From Rhodobiaceae bacterium UBA4490 (GTDB lineage: Bacteria; Pseudomonadota; Alphaproteobacteria; Parvibaculales; Parvibaculaceae), in the NCBI GenBank assembly GCA_002389665.1, contig DGNO01000001.1, positions 459,564 to 523,563 of the forward strand: a stretch of 64,000 bases of DNA. The letters run 5' to 3'. Positions 37,277 through 46,662 of this stretch are shown in pieces. Every line of letters begins with the position of its first letter. The first letter of the stretch is position 1. The translations under genes were made by a program, and so were the position numbers. Below the pieces are notes generated by a model. It did no database searches, was not told the origin of the DNA, and saw only the letters and a program-made list of their open reading frames with translations.

Positions 37277-38158
37277 TTAAGCGCGCACGATGCGTTTGGG
37301 ATCCACCGGCTTCGTGCCTTTGCGCACTTCGAAATGGATCTGCGGTGTGCTCACACTGCCCGACTGGCCGGAAAGCGCAATCGTCTGCCCCTTCACCACT
37401 TTATCGCCGCGCTTGGCGAGAATTTTGCCGTTATGGGCATAGGCGGTCATCCAGCCATCGGCATGGCGTACGAGAACGAGATTGCCGTACCCCTTCAGCT
37501 CATTGCCGACATAGGCAACGACACCGCTTTGCGCCGCGCGCACCGGTGTGCCTTCGGGCACCGCGATGTTGATGCCATCGTTATGAAGGCCGCCTTCCTT
37601 GGACCCGAAGCTGGAAAGCACGCGGCCTTCCGCCGGCCAGATGAACCCGCCGGCAGGCGGCGGCGGCGCGGGAAGCGGCGGTTTCACATAAGGACGCGGC
37701 GCACCGGGCGACACGGTGCCCGTCTGACCCGGCCGGGCCTGCGGATAAGCAGCGGCCACCTGTACCGGCGTGCCTTTAAGGCGCAGCTTCTGGCCGACCT
37801 CGATGTTGTAAGAGGAATCGAGCCCGTTCAGGCGCGCAAGATCGGAGACCTGCATGCCGTGCATTTTTGAAATGCGGTACACCGTCTCCCCGCGTTTCAC
37901 GACGTGATACGTGCCGCCGGAACGGGAAGCCGTTTGCGCAGGCGGACGGCGCGGCGTGCTCACGCTCGGGCGCGGCAGGGGCGAAGGCGCATTGCGCCGG
38001 GCGCTCGATGAATAATTCTTGGAACTGCCGGCCGATGAACCGCCATTGCGGTAATCGTACTGCGCATCCCACCAGGCAGGCTGGCTGGCGCAGCCGGAGA
38101 TGAAGGCAAAGCTCAGAAAAAGAACGCCAAGACGTTTGAAAAGCGGTGCGCGCTGCAT
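37277..38158 (-). CDS. nlpD: LysM–LytM lipoprotein, NlpD-like amidase activator
   Basis: This is a probable outer-membrane lipoprotein that activates septal amidases. From ATG 38158 it is 293 residues with a lipoprotein signal ending FISGCAS. Next come a Pro/Ser-rich linker and a LysM domain (YHVVKRGETVYRISKMHG, LARLNGLDSSYNIEVGQKL). The C-terminal LytM domain has GLHNDGINIAVPEGTPV and PQIHFEVRKG. Zinc ligands are degraded: Asn replaces Asp in the GIDI motif and Gln replaces the first His of HxH, as in NlpD, so hydrolase activity is unlikely. ATG 38218 is an alternative start. The gene order surE–pcm–nlpD matches gammaproteobacteria. Confidence 0.9.
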   Translation of the reverse strand: MQRAPLFKRLGVLFLSFAFISGCASQPAWWDAQYDYRNGGSSAGSSKNYSSSARRNAPSPLPRPSVSTPRRPPAQTASRSGGTYHVVKRGETVYRISKMHGMQVSDLARLNGLDSSYNIEVGQKLRLKGTPVQVAAAYPQARPGQTGTVSPGAPRPYVKPPLPAPPPPAGGFIWPAEGRVLSSFGSKEGGLHNDGINIAVPEGTPVRAAQSGVVAYVGNELKGYGNLVLVRHADGWMTAYAHNGKILAKRGDKVVKGQTIALSGQSGSVSTPQIHFEVRKGTKPVDPKRIVRA

Positions 38159-38235
38159 AAGGCCGAGCCCCGCACCGCTTTGCTGTGCCCGACTGGTCTT
38201 CATATCTGCCAGTCCCATTGCCACTTTCCGCCTCT

Positions 38236-38910
38236 TTAGCTCTCCCGTGCGACGCCCTCGACAAGAGGAACGAAGCGCACGTCCATCAAATCTTCCCGCT
38301 CGATGCCCGTCTCGGTGCGCGTCACACGCACCAGTTTCTGCTCGCGCGGCCTGCCGGGAATATCGACCGGCAAAACCATAATGCCGCCCACTTTCAGCTG
38401 GTCTACCAGCATTTGCGGCAATTCGGGGGCGGCGGCGGTAACCATGATCCGGTCGAACGGTGCCTGTTCCGGCCATCCGGACGCACCATCGCCCACCTTT
38501 GTAGTAATGTTGTGCAGATTTAAGGTTTCGAAACGGTTAACGGCATCGCGCATCAGCGTTCTATAACGCTCAATTGTGTAAACGCGCCGGCATAAACGGG
38601 ACAGGATCGCTGCCTGATATCCGGAGCCCGTTCCCACCTCCAGAACCTTCATCCGGTCCCCGACCTCCAGCTTTTCCGTCATATAAGCAACTACAAACGG
38701 CTGGGAAATCGTCTGCCCGCATTCGATGGGCAGTGCGTGGTCCTCATAGGCCTGTTTGGAGAAGGTCGTGGGTACAAAGCTGTCCCGCGCCACCCGTTCG
38801 ATGGCGGAGAGCACCGCTTTGCTTTTTATGCCGCGCCTGCGCAGTTCCATGATCAACGAAATTTTCGCCGGATCGGCAGCCGCAAACCCTTCTCTTTCCT
38901 CCTCCGGCAT
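38236..38910 (-). CDS. pcm: Protein-L-isoaspartate O-methyltransferase
   Basis: Pcm methylates isoaspartyl residues in aged proteins so they can revert to aspartate. The 224-residue product carries FVPTTFSKQAYEDHALPIECGQT-type sequence up to TISQP, the SAM motif VLEVGTGSGYQAAIL, and VGDGASGWPEQAPFDRIMVTAA. It ends with the conserved LPVDIPGRPREQKL segment. It lies eight bases downstream of surE, both on the minus strand, and 77 bases before the chosen nlpD start. SurE and Pcm are known stress-survival partners in other bacteria. Confidence 0.96.
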   Translation of the reverse strand: MPEEEREGFAAADPAKISLIMELRRRGIKSKAVLSAIERVARDSFVPTTFSKQAYEDHALPIECGQTISQPFVVAYMTEKLEVGDRMKVLEVGTGSGYQAAILSRLCRRVYTIERYRTLMRDAVNRFETLNLHNITTKVGDGASGWPEQAPFDRIMVTAAAPELPQMLVDQLKVGGIMVLPVDIPGRPREQKLVRVTRTETGIEREDLMDVRFVPLVEGVARES

Positions 38911-38918
38911 CCTGCCCC

Positions 38919-39725
38919 CTAACCGAATGCCTTGAGCAGCGCGCGCCTGGAGCGGTCATGCGTCAGCGTCATGTGGAGCGGTGTGATGGAGATGAAGCCA
39001 TTATAAATCGCGTGCAGATCCGTGCCCTTGGGCGGGTTGGATTTCTTCGCTTCAAAACCGATCCAGTAATAAGGCCGGTGGCGCGCATCGATGCGCTCTT
39101 CCACTTTGACAAGCGACTGGTCGCGCCGGCCCTGCGCCGTCACTTCGATGCCTTTGACATGATCATGGGCGACATCGGGGAAGTTGATATTGATCAGCAC
39201 TTCCTTCGGCCAGCCTTCTTCCAAAAGCTGCAGGATAAGTTTCGGCGCATGGTGCTCCGCCGTCGCCCATTTCACGTTCTGCTTGCCGTCGAACCCGTAA
39301 GCCTGGCTGAGCGCGATGGAGGGAACGCCAAGAATGGTGCCTTCCATGGCCGCAGCGATCGTGCCCGAATATGTCACATCATCGGCGATGTTCTGGCCGC
39401 GGTTGACGCCGGAAAGCACAAGGTCCGGCGCTTTATCTTTCAGCACATGGCGCAGCGCCATCATCACACTGTCGCTCGGTGTGCCGGAGACGGCAAATTT
39501 GCGTGCATTGACTTTGCGCAGCCGCAAAGGATCGGCCAGCGTCAGCGAGTGTGACGCCCCGCTCTGCTCCGTTTCCGGCGCCACGATCCACACATCGTCG
39601 GAAAGCTGCCGCGCAATCTTTTCCAGCGCCTTGAGGCCGGGGGCATGAATGCCGTCATCATTGCTGAGCAGAATGCGTTTTCCTGCGAGCGGCAGTTTTT
39701 TGCTCGTGCGTTTTGCGCCCGCCAT
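38919..39725 (-). CDS. surE: 5'/3'-nucleotidase SurE
   Basis: SurE is a metal-dependent nucleotidase acting on nucleoside 5'- and 3'-monophosphates, linked to stationary-phase survival. The 268-residue product has the hallmark ILLSNDDGIHAPGLKAL, with the metal-binding Asp pair, then APETEQSGASHSLT and SGVNRGQNIADDVTYSGT. It has a 14-residue basic lead (KRTSKKLPLAGK) before the first strand. The start overlaps the serS stop by one base, in the form TGATG, so translation is coupled. Confidence 0.97.
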   Translation of the reverse strand: MAGAKRTSKKLPLAGKRILLSNDDGIHAPGLKALEKIARQLSDDVWIVAPETEQSGASHSLTLADPLRLRKVNARKFAVSGTPSDSVMMALRHVLKDKAPDLVLSGVNRGQNIADDVTYSGTIAAAMEGTILGVPSIALSQAYGFDGKQNVKWATAEHHAPKLILQLLEEGWPKEVLININFPDVAHDHVKGIEVTAQGRRDQSLVKVEERIDARHRPYYWIGFEAKKSNPPKGTDLHAIYNGFISITPLHMTLTHDRSRRALLKAFG

Positions 39726-41014
39726 CAGCCGATCACCTCAAGTCCGCCCATATAAGGCTGCAGCACGGCCGGCACCGCCACCTTGCCGTCTTCCTGCTGG
39801 TAATTTTCAAGGATAGCCACAAGCGTACGCCCCACGGCAAGACCGGAGCCGTTCAGCGTATGCACGAAGCGCGTCGCGCCCTTGCCTTTCTTGTCGGTGT
39901 CACCGGGGCGGTAGCGCGCGCCCATGCGCCGGGCCTGGAAGTCGCCGCAATTCGAGCAGCTCGAAATCTCCCGGTAGGCATCTTGCCCCGGCAGCCAGAC
40001 TTCGATGTCATAGGTCTTGCGGGCGCCGAAGCCCATATCACCCGTACACAGCGTCATCACCCGGTAAGGCAGCTCCAGCCGTTTCAGCACTTCCTCGGCG
40101 CAAGACAGCATCCGCTCATGTTCCTCCGCCGACTTTTCCGGCGCGGTGATGCTGACAAGCTCGACCTTGGAGAATTGGTGCATACGGATCATGCCGCGCG
40201 TGTCGCGCCCTGCGGAACCTGCTTCGGAGCGGAAACACGGCGTGAAAGCCGTCATGCGCAGCGGCAGCTCTTCTTCGGCCAGAATGCTTTCGCGCACCAG
40301 ATTGGTCAGCGGCACTTCGGCGGTCGGCACCAGCCAATAGCCGTTTTCGGTGCGGAAGGCATCTTCGGCGAATTTCGGCAGATTGCCCGTGCCGAACATC
40401 GCTTCATCGCGCACCAAGACGGGCGGTGCGACTTCCATATAGCCGAACTCACTAGTATGCAGATCAAGCATGAAATTGCCGATCGCCCGCTCAAGCCGCG
40501 CCATCTGGCTTTTCAGAACGACGAAGCGCGCGCCGGAGAGTTTCGCCGCCGCCTCGAAATCCATAAGGCCCATGCCCTCGCCGAGATCGAAATGCTGTTT
40601 CGCCTCGAAGTTGAAGCGGCGCGGCTCCAGATGCTTGTGCCGCTCGACATTGTCCTCTTCGTCCTTACCGGCCGGCACATCTTCATGCGGCAGGTTGGGA
40701 ATGCGCGAGAGCATGTCGTCGAGTTCGGCGGAAATCCGCTTTTCTTCTTCCTCGCCCTTCTGCAGCGCTTCTTTCAGCTCGGCGACTTCCTTGATAAGGG
40801 CGCTCGCCCGCTCCTCATCGCCTTTTGCCTTGGCGGCGCCCACTTCCTTGGAAGCGGCGTTGCGCCGGGTCTGGGCTTCCTGGGTGCGGGCAATGACGTC
40901 CCGGCGCTTGGCGTCGAGCGCAATTAGTGTCTCGGCTTGGGGCTCGGCGCCCCGTTTGGCCAGAGCGGCATCGAAAGCCTGCGGATCGTCGCGGATCAGC
41001 TTGATATCGAACAT
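39725..41014 (-). CDS. serS: Seryl-tRNA synthetase
   Basis: SerS charges tRNA-Ser in the cytoplasm. The 429-residue class II synthetase has an N-terminal coiled-coil arm (residues about 30-100, [19 protein letters not shown]). The catalytic domain follows with motif 2 ([21 protein letters not shown]) and motif 3 ([18 protein letters not shown]). The segment [14 protein letters not shown] is also conserved. It lies downstream of tatC by about 150 bases and upstream of surE with a one-base overlap. Start ATG 41014 gives the usual [11 protein letters not shown]. Confidence 0.98.
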   Translation of the reverse strand: MFDIKLIRDDPQAFDAALAKRGAEPQAETLIALDAKRRDVIARTQEAQTRRNAASKEVGAAKAKGDEERASALIKEVAELKEALQKGEEEEKRISAELDDMLSRIPNLPHEDVPAGKDEEDNVERHKHLEPRRFNFEAKQHFDLGEGMGLMDFEAAAKLSGARFVVLKSQMARLERAIGNFMLDLHTSEFGYMEVAPPVLVRDEAMFGTGNLPKFAEDAFRTENGYWLVPTAEVPLTNLVRESILAEEELPLRMTAFTPCFRSEAGSAGRDTRGMIRMHQFSKVELVSITAPEKSAEEHERMLSCAEEVLKRLELPYRVMTLCTGDMGFGARKTYDIEVWLPGQDAYREISSCSNCGDFQARRMGARYRPGDTDKKGKGATRFVHTLNGSGLAVGRTLVAILENYQQEDGKVAVPAVLQPYMGGLEVIG

Positions 41015-41167
41015 GGATCGTCCGTCGGGTCAGATGTGGCTTCCGGCGCGACTCAGGCCCGCCGGACAACAATGATTTGGCTGCCTGTATAAGCGCTGGG
41101 AGAAGGCCCGTCCAGCAGGCCCGCTGCACCGTTTCCGGGGAAAAGAAATCAGTCGGAAGGCCTCAAA

Positions 41168-41989
41168 TTAGACCTTCTCGTCCTCGTAGGGCTCGTCCTC
41201 CTCACGCTCCTTGCGCCGCCGCTCGATCATGGCGACGGAGAGGATCGAAATTTCATAGAGCAGCAGCGTCGGCAGGCCGAGGCCGACCTGGCTGATGATG
41301 TCCGGCGGGGTCAAAATGGCCGCCGCAGCAAACACCGCCACAATCGCGTATTTGCGCCCAGAGCGCAGCTGGGCGGCGGTCACGAGCCCTGCCCGCCCTA
41401 AAAGGCTAAGCACGACAGGCAGTTGGAAGCAGAAACCGAAAGCCAGGATCAAGGTCATGATCAGGCTGAGATATTCGCTCACCCGCGGTAAAAGCTCGAT
41501 GGCGATTTTCCCCTCGCCGCCGCTTTGCTGCATGGAAAGGAAAAAACCAAGCGCCAGCGGCATGATCAGGAAATAGACCAGCGCCGCCCCGAGCGCGAAG
41601 AGCACCGGCGTCGCCAGCAGATAAGGCAGAAAAGCGCCGCGCTCGTTTTTATAAAGGCCGGGCGCGACGAACATATAAATCTGCGAGGCAAGCACCGGAA
41701 AGGCCAGAAATGTCGCCCCGAAAAGCGCGAGCTTGAGCTGTGTGAAGAAATATTCCTGCGGTGCGGTGAAAATCACTTTCAGATTGGCCGCATCGTCACC
41801 GGCGGCAATCTCATAGGGCAACAGCAGGATATTGTAGATCAGATCGGCGAAGTAGAAGCAGATAGCAAAGCCGATGGCGATGGCCACCACCGAATAGAGC
41901 AGCCGCGTGCGCAACTCGATCAGATGCGTGATCAGCGGGGCGCGGGAGGCCTCGATGTCGTCATCCGGCTCGTCGCTACGCTCGCTCAT
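41168..41989 (-). CDS. tatC: Twin-arginine translocase subunit TatC
   Basis: TatC is the core receptor that reads twin-arginine signals and assembles with TatA/TatB to export folded proteins. The 273-residue product has six membrane helices and the conserved N-terminal HLIELRTRLLYS. Later come VAPGLYKNERGAFLPYLL and FGFCFQLPVVLSLLGRAG. The C-terminus is charged (ERRRKEREEDEPYEDEKV). Its start overlaps the tatB stop by four bases. The Tat-signal PhoD-like protein at 23223 is one likely substrate. Confidence 0.97.
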   Translation of the reverse strand: MSERSDEPDDDIEASRAPLITHLIELRTRLLYSVVAIAIGFAICFYFADLIYNILLLPYEIAAGDDAANLKVIFTAPQEYFFTQLKLALFGATFLAFPVLASQIYMFVAPGLYKNERGAFLPYLLATPVLFALGAALVYFLIMPLALGFFLSMQQSGGEGKIAIELLPRVSEYLSLIMTLILAFGFCFQLPVVLSLLGRAGLVTAAQLRSGRKYAIVAVFAAAAILTPPDIISQVGLGLPTLLLYEISILSVAMIERRRKEREEDEPYEDEKV

Positions 41990-42480
41990 ATGTTGGATTT
42001 TCCGTCTAGAGGGCCGGCCTTGCGTTCGGGCTTTTCCTGAGGCTCAGGCTGCGTTTCCGGCTTAGGCCCTTCATGGCCTTCGTAAACCGGTGTCTCGGCA
42101 GGTTTCTCCGGTTCGGAGTGTTCGGAAACACTGACGCGCTCTTTGTCACCCTCGGCTTCGGCGGCAATCTTATGCGCTTCTTCCGGCGGCACGCCGTCCA
42201 TGATGGCCTTGTTCACCGCATCGACCGGATCGTTAAAGCTATCCTTCAACTTATTGACCGGATTGGCTTTGCGGATGTCCTGCACTTCCTTGCGCAATTC
42301 TTCCAGCTCCGCCTCGCGTGCCATATCGTCGAAAGACCGCTGAAACTCCCGCGCCATAGCGCGGACCTTGCCGGCATATTGGCCGACAACCCGCATCATG
42401 CGCGGCAGGTCTTTCGGACCCACCACGAGAACGGCGATCACGCCTATCAGAAGAAGTTCAGACCAGCCAATATCGAACAT
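41986..42480 (-). CDS. tatB: Twin-arginine translocase subunit TatB
   Basis: TatB forms the substrate-binding complex with TatC. The 164-residue product has the N-terminal hairpin MFDIGWSELLLIGVIAVLVV with GPKDLPRMMR after it. An amphipathic helix follows (VRAMAREFQRSFDDMARE), then a long acidic, disordered tail rich in Glu/Pro. The tail is longer than in E. coli, as is common in Alphaproteobacteria. It lies between tatA and tatC, and its last four bases overlap the tatC start. Confidence 0.96.
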   Translation of the reverse strand: MFDIGWSELLLIGVIAVLVVGPKDLPRMMRVVGQYAGKVRAMAREFQRSFDDMAREAELEELRKEVQDIRKANPVNKLKDSFNDPVDAVNKAIMDGVPPEEAHKIAAEAEGDKERVSVSEHSEPEKPAETPVYEGHEGPKPETQPEPQEKPERKAGPLDGKSNI

Positions 42481-42521
42481 GATGCAGATGCCGCTCCGCC
42501 CGGCGCCGCCGTGCGTGAAGG

Positions 42522-42764
42522 TCAGCTATTGACCTTGCTGTCCTTTTCCGCATCCGCTGCCCGCTCAGCCGCAGGCTGCTCCTGTTTGTTTTCCAGAGTT
42601 TTCGCCGTGCCTTGTTCGTCGGCGTCATCCTCCGTCAGCCCTTTACGGAAGCTGCGAATACCTTTGGCGACATCACCCATAAGCCCGGAAATCTTGCCGC
42701 GCCCAAACAAGAGCACAACGAGCACCACAACGATGATGATCTGCCACGGACCGATCTGTCCCAT
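42522..42764 (-). CDS. tatA: Twin-arginine translocase subunit TatA
   Basis: TatA oligomerises to form the export pore. The 80-residue product starts [21 protein letters not shown], with a single membrane helix. The hinge [23 protein letters not shown] is typical, and a charged tail follows. It is the first gene of tatABC, 41 bases ahead of tatB, and lies about 95 bases after scpB on the same strand. Confidence 0.97.
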   Translation of the reverse strand: MGQIGPWQIIIVVVLVVLLFGRGKISGLMGDVAKGIRSFRKGLTEDDADEQGTAKTLENKQEQPAAERAADAEKDSKVNS

Positions 42765-42859
42765 TCAATAATCTCCACATACGTCTTAAGAGACGAAGCT
42801 AACTTCTTTTATCATCTCAGAATCCACTCCTCGCCGCAACGTGTGGCCAAGGTAGAGGT

Positions 42860-43786
42860 TCAGTCGTCTTCGCCTTCACTGGAAGCGCTCTGGGCAACAT
42901 GGTCATCCAGCGCCTCCCCATACTCTTCATGTAGGGGGTCATCATCGAATTCGCCATCCCCGTCACCGCCCGTGTCGGAGGGAACCGGCACTTCAAAGCC
43001 CGGCGGCAGGTGCCCTTCGAGCATGCCGGAGGCTTTCAGCTCATCAAGCCCCGGCAGATCGGAGATGTTTTCAAGGCCGAAATGCACCAGAAACTCCTCC
43101 GTCGTCCCGTAAGTCACGGGACGACCCGGCACCCGGCGGCGGCCGCGCAGGCGCACCCAGCCGGTTTCCATCAAAACGTCCACCGTGCCCTTGGAAACGC
43201 TCACGCCGCGGATTTCCTCGATTTCCGCCCGCGTCACCGGCTGGTGATAGGCGATGATCGCCAGCGTCTCGAGCGCCGCGCGGGAGAGTTTTTTCTGCTG
43301 CTTGGCTTCCCGGCGCATCAGAAAGGAAAGATCTTCTGCCGTGCGGAACATCCATTTATTGGCCACACGCACCAGATTGACGCCGCGCTCGGCATAAAGC
43401 GCCTGCAAATCTTCGATCAGCGCGCCGACATCCGCCCCTTCGGGCAGGCGGGCGGCAATGCTGTCCCGGTCCAGCGGCTCGGCGGCGGCGAAAAGCAGCG
43501 CCTCGACCATGCGCAATTGCTGCGCGGGGTCCTGCACGGGGAATGCCTCGACATTGCTGTCGTCGCTCTCGCCGGCGTCCGCCTCACTGTCTGCGTCTTC
43601 ATCGGAGGCGTCCTCAGAGGTTTCGTCAGCCGCTTCCTCGGCGCCCTCTTCCGCCTCATCGGCAGGCGCACCGCTCACAGCTTCTTCGCCGGCCACTGCT
43701 TCCTCGGCCGCATCTTCTTCGGCGGCTTCCGTTTCCACGGCTTCCAGCTCGGCCTCTTCTTTTTTCACTTCGCTATGATCCATCAT
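42860..43786 (-). CDS. scpB: Segregation and condensation protein B
   Basis: ScpB is a winged-helix dimer that joins ScpA and SMC in chromosome condensation. The 308 residues exceed the usual 180-220 because the first 90 or so are highly acidic (runs of Glu and Ala such as EEDAAEEAVAGEEAVSG) and probably disordered. The core reads MVEALLFAAAEPLDRDSIAARL, then LETLAIIAYHQPVTRAEIEEI and TYGTTEEFLVHFGLE. An acidic tail ends it. Its start follows the scpA stop directly. Confidence 0.95.
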   Translation of the reverse strand: MMDHSEVKKEEAELEAVETEAAEEDAAEEAVAGEEAVSGAPADEAEEGAEEAADETSEDASDEDADSEADAGESDDSNVEAFPVQDPAQQLRMVEALLFAAAEPLDRDSIAARLPEGADVGALIEDLQALYAERGVNLVRVANKWMFRTAEDLSFLMRREAKQQKKLSRAALETLAIIAYHQPVTRAEIEEIRGVSVSKGTVDVLMETGWVRLRGRRRVPGRPVTYGTTEEFLVHFGLENISDLPGLDELKASGMLEGHLPPGFEVPVPSDTGGDGDGEFDDDPLHEEYGEALDDHVAQSASSEGEDD

Positions 43787-44701
43787 CTACTCGTTCGTGC
43801 CGGGAGCGGCGCCGGACGGCCCGCCCGCCTCATCCCCGCGCCGTCTCACATAGACGGGCTGGAACGGGCCGGTCTGCCGGATTTCCAGCTTGCCGTCCTT
43901 CACCATTTCCAAAGTCGCGCTCAAGGTGCTCGCCAGTGCAGAGCGCCGTTTTTTGCCGGAGCCGAAATCAGGCGGGAAGAAACTGTCGATCCGCCCCCAA
44001 TCCATGGCCGCGCCGATCAGGTTTTCCAGCCGCCGCCGCGCATCTTCGATCGCCAGGATCGGCAGCTTCTTTACCTCGTAATGCTCGGTAAAGGTGCCGC
44101 GTACACGCTGCACGGAATAGGCTTTCAAAAGCTCATAGAGGTCCGCCTGCCATTCAGGCGTGCGGATCACGCGCACCCCTTCGGGTTTGCCGCGCGCAAA
44201 CACATGAATGCCCATGCGGGTGCGGTTTGTGAGCTGCTCGCTCGCTTTGCGCATCGCCTCCAGGCGCTGCAGCTGGAAAGCCAGGCGCGCCGCCATTTCG
44301 GCGCCCGAAAGCTCGCCTTCTTCGTCTTCCGGTGGCGGCAGCAACAGTTTCGATTTCAGGAAGGCGAGCCAGGCGGCCATCACCAGATAATCGGCGGCAA
44401 GATCGAGCTCCAGCTTCCGGGCTTCCTGAATGAATTGCAGGTATTGCTCGGCAAGCTCCAGGATGGAAATCTTGGTCAGATCGACCTTCTGGTTGCGCGC
44501 CAGCGTCAGCAGAACGTCGAGCGGGCCTTCATAGCCGCTAATATCGACGACCAGACTATCCTCATGCTCGCTTTCGGACGGATCGACCCGTACGGGCGCG
44601 TCGAAGTCCTCCGCCTCGCCCTTTTCCGGGGCGGCGGATGCTTCGGCGGCGCTCTCCTCCTCAGGCGGAGCAGCGTTGGGGTCGGTCGGCGGCTGGGTCA
44701 T
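43787..44701 (-). CDS. scpA: Segregation and condensation protein A
   Basis: ScpA is the kleisin that bridges SMC heads. The 304-residue product has an acidic Glu/Ala-rich lead of about 45 residues. The N-terminal SMC-binding core then reads YEGPLDVLLTLARNQKVDLTKISI, with LAADYLVMAAWLAFLKSKLLLP after it. The C-terminal winged helix (RRSALASTLSATLEMVKDG, LEIRQTGPFQPVYV) completes the kleisin layout. It is adjacent to scpB, and the pair lies about 150 bases downstream of nagZ. Confidence 0.95.
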   Translation of the reverse strand: MTQPPTDPNAAPPEEESAAEASAAPEKGEAEDFDAPVRVDPSESEHEDSLVVDISGYEGPLDVLLTLARNQKVDLTKISILELAEQYLQFIQEARKLELDLAADYLVMAAWLAFLKSKLLLPPPEDEEGELSGAEMAARLAFQLQRLEAMRKASEQLTNRTRMGIHVFARGKPEGVRVIRTPEWQADLYELLKAYSVQRVRGTFTEHYEVKKLPILAIEDARRRLENLIGAAMDWGRIDSFFPPDFGSGKKRRSALASTLSATLEMVKDGKLEIRQTGPFQPVYVRRRGDEAGGPSGAAPGTNE

Positions 44702-44847
44702 GTATTGGCAACTCGTTGAAGGAACCGGACGGCGGGCCGTGCCGCAGGCTGTCTGCCCTTATAACGCGCCTTGGGATTCGGGGCACGGGCTTTTGCCCGG
44801 ATACGGCAATTTCCTGTGGGCGAATTGGCGGGTGCGGTAGAAAATTT

Positions 44848-45861
44848 CTAGGAATAGTTTCCAATAAGGCCCTGAAAGACCTCCCAGCCCGCTTCTTCAT
44901 CGAAAGGCTGCCGCGGGCGGTAGCGGCCAAGGGCGTTTTCGGCCCGAAGCAGCGCCTTGCCGCCAAGCCGGGGCACCTCGGCCATGATGGCTTCCATCTC
45001 CCTCGGATCGCCATTGCAGTGAAGGACCACGTCGCAGCCAGCCGCAAACGAGGCCCGTGTCCGCGCGCCGAACTCCCCGCCCAGCGCTTTCATGGACAAA
45101 TCATCGGACATAAGCAGCCCGTCAAAACCGATATCGCCCCGGATAACCTCCGTGATCACCTTGGCTGATGTTGTTGCAGGGGCATCGCTATCGATGGCGC
45201 TGTAAATGACATGAGCGGTCATGGCGAGCGGCATGTCCGCCAGCGCCCGGAACGGGGCAAAATCGGTTTCCCGCAACGTTTCAAGCGGTGTGTCCACGAC
45301 CGGCAGCGCCTCGTGGCTGTCCACCCCCGCCCGGCCATGGCCCGGAATATGTTTGATGATAGGCAAGACCCCGCTTTGCAGCAGCCCCTCACAGGCCGCC
45401 CAGCCAAGGGCGATGACGGGCTCCGGCGTCAGCCCATAGGCCCGGTCGCCGATCACGTCATGAGCGCCCGGCACCGGCACATCGAGGACAGGCAGACAGT
45501 CGACAGTCACGCCCGCGCGGGCAAGTTCCCCCGCGATGAGCCGTGCGCCGAGACGAGCCGCCTCCAGCCCTTTTTCGGGATCGGCGCTGTAGAGCGCGCC
45601 GTAAGCCGCCCCGGTGGGATAGGAGCGCCAATGCGGCGGGCGCAGACGCTGCACCCGCCCCCCTTCCTGGTCGATCAGGACGGGCGCGTCCCGGCCGACC
45701 GCCTCCCGGTAGCTTTGGGTCAGGGCGGCAAGCTGGCCGGGGTTTTCGATATTGCGGGCAAAGACGATAAAGCCCCAGGGATCGGCCTCCTTGAAGAAGG
45801 CGCGTTCCCGCTCGCTTAAAACCGGCCCCTCGGAGCCGAATATCACCGCGCTTGGCGTCAT
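44848..45861 (-). CDS. nagZ: Beta-N-acetylhexosaminidase (glycoside hydrolase family 3)
   Basis: NagZ removes GlcNAc from muropeptides during peptidoglycan recycling in the cytoplasm. The 337-residue single-domain GH3 enzyme has LIDQEGGRVQRL, the catalytic loop KHIPGHGRAGVDSHEALP (His-Asp dyad) and the nucleophile in DDLSMKALGGEF. It has no signal peptide. It lies six bases after the SPOR-protein gene, so the two are probably co-transcribed. In some bacteria NagZ products control beta-lactamase, but no such gene is visible here. Confidence 0.97.
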   Translation of the reverse strand: MTPSAVIFGSEGPVLSERERAFFKEADPWGFIVFARNIENPGQLAALTQSYREAVGRDAPVLIDQEGGRVQRLRPPHWRSYPTGAAYGALYSADPEKGLEAARLGARLIAGELARAGVTVDCLPVLDVPVPGAHDVIGDRAYGLTPEPVIALGWAACEGLLQSGVLPIIKHIPGHGRAGVDSHEALPVVDTPLETLRETDFAPFRALADMPLAMTAHVIYSAIDSDAPATTSAKVITEVIRGDIGFDGLLMSDDLSMKALGGEFGARTRASFAAGCDVVLHCNGDPREMEAIMAEVPRLGGKALLRAENALGRYRPRQPFDEEAGWEVFQGLIGNYS

Positions 45862-45867
45862 ACGCGC

Positions 45868-46662
45868 TTAGCGCTCCCGAACCAGGCAGTCGAGACCACG
45901 CGATTTCAACTTGGAGCAGAGGCTATCGGCGCTCGATTTGCTGTCCAGATAGCCGATCCGCAGCCGGTAATAGACGCCTTTATCGCCAAGATCGGCGCGC
46001 TGGATATCCGCCTCGGTACCGCTCAGAAGATCGCTGTGCTGCTTCTGCAAGCTGGCGAAGCGGGATTTGGCGTCCGCCTCGCTGCGAAGCGCGGCGATCT
46101 GGACCACATATTTGCCTGAAGAGCTGGAGGAAGAAGCCGCAGGTGCGGGCTTGCTGGCGCTCTGCGAAGGCTTGGCCTCCGGCGTACGAGGTGCGGCGCC
46201 CGGAATAACGGCTTCCTCGGGGCTGGACGGTTCGGCAGCCGTTTCCTTTTCAGCGGCGGGCTTTTCCTCCGTATCCCCGTTCGGCAGCTTCATAGGCTCC
46301 TCGGCACGCGGCAAGAGCCGTTCGACACCCTCTTCTTCGCTTTCCGCCCCGGCGATGCGGTCATAGATACGCTTGTCCTGATGCGGAATTTCCATGCCGC
46401 CCGGATCCTGCGGCGTGACCTTCGCGGGGCCTTGTTCGGCGCGGATCAGCGGCGGGGCGCTGCGCATCCCCTCCTTCACGCCTTGCTGATAGGCAAAGAA
46501 GAGGACACCCCCAAAGGCCGCGAGCAGCAGAATGATCCCGGCAAGCAGCAAGGGCCCGCGCCCGCGCTCTTCTTCCTCATCCGTCGCGTCATAGGTATGG
46601 AATTCTTCGTCGGACGGATGCGGCACGAAACGGCCATGTCCTTCATCATCCCGATCGGACAT
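45868..46662 (-). CDS. SPOR-domain inner-membrane protein
   Basis: The 264-residue product is a bitopic membrane protein. It has a short acidic cytoplasmic lead, a single helix (GPLLLAGIILLLAAFGGVLFFA near residues 35-58), a long Pro/Glu/Ala-rich periplasmic linker, and a C-terminal SPOR domain (KYVVQIAALRSEADAKSRF to YYRLRIGYLDSKSSADSLC). SPOR domains bind glycan strands without stem peptides at division sites, so a FtsN-like or related division role is likely. Its start overlaps the argS stop, and nagZ follows directly. This argS–SPOR–nagZ order is conserved in Alphaproteobacteria. Confidence 0.9.
   Translation of the reverse strand: MSDRDDEGHGRFVPHPSDEEFHTYDATDEEEERGRGPLLLAGIILLLAAFGGVLFFAYQQGVKEGMRSAPPLIRAEQGPAKVTPQDPGGMEIPHQDKRIYDRIAGAESEEEGVERLLPRAEEPMKLPNGDTEEKPAAEKETAAEPSSPEEAVIPGAAPRTPEAKPSQSASKPAPAASSSSSSGKYVVQIAALRSEADAKSRFASLQKQHSDLLSGTEADIQRADLGDKGVYYRLRIGYLDSKSSADSLCSKLKSRGLDCLVRER

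Noticed and set aside
43010..44719. Open frame of 569 codons on the plus strand across scpB and scpA
   Set aside because: It spans two confirmed genes on the other strand, and its composition is that of a shadow frame.
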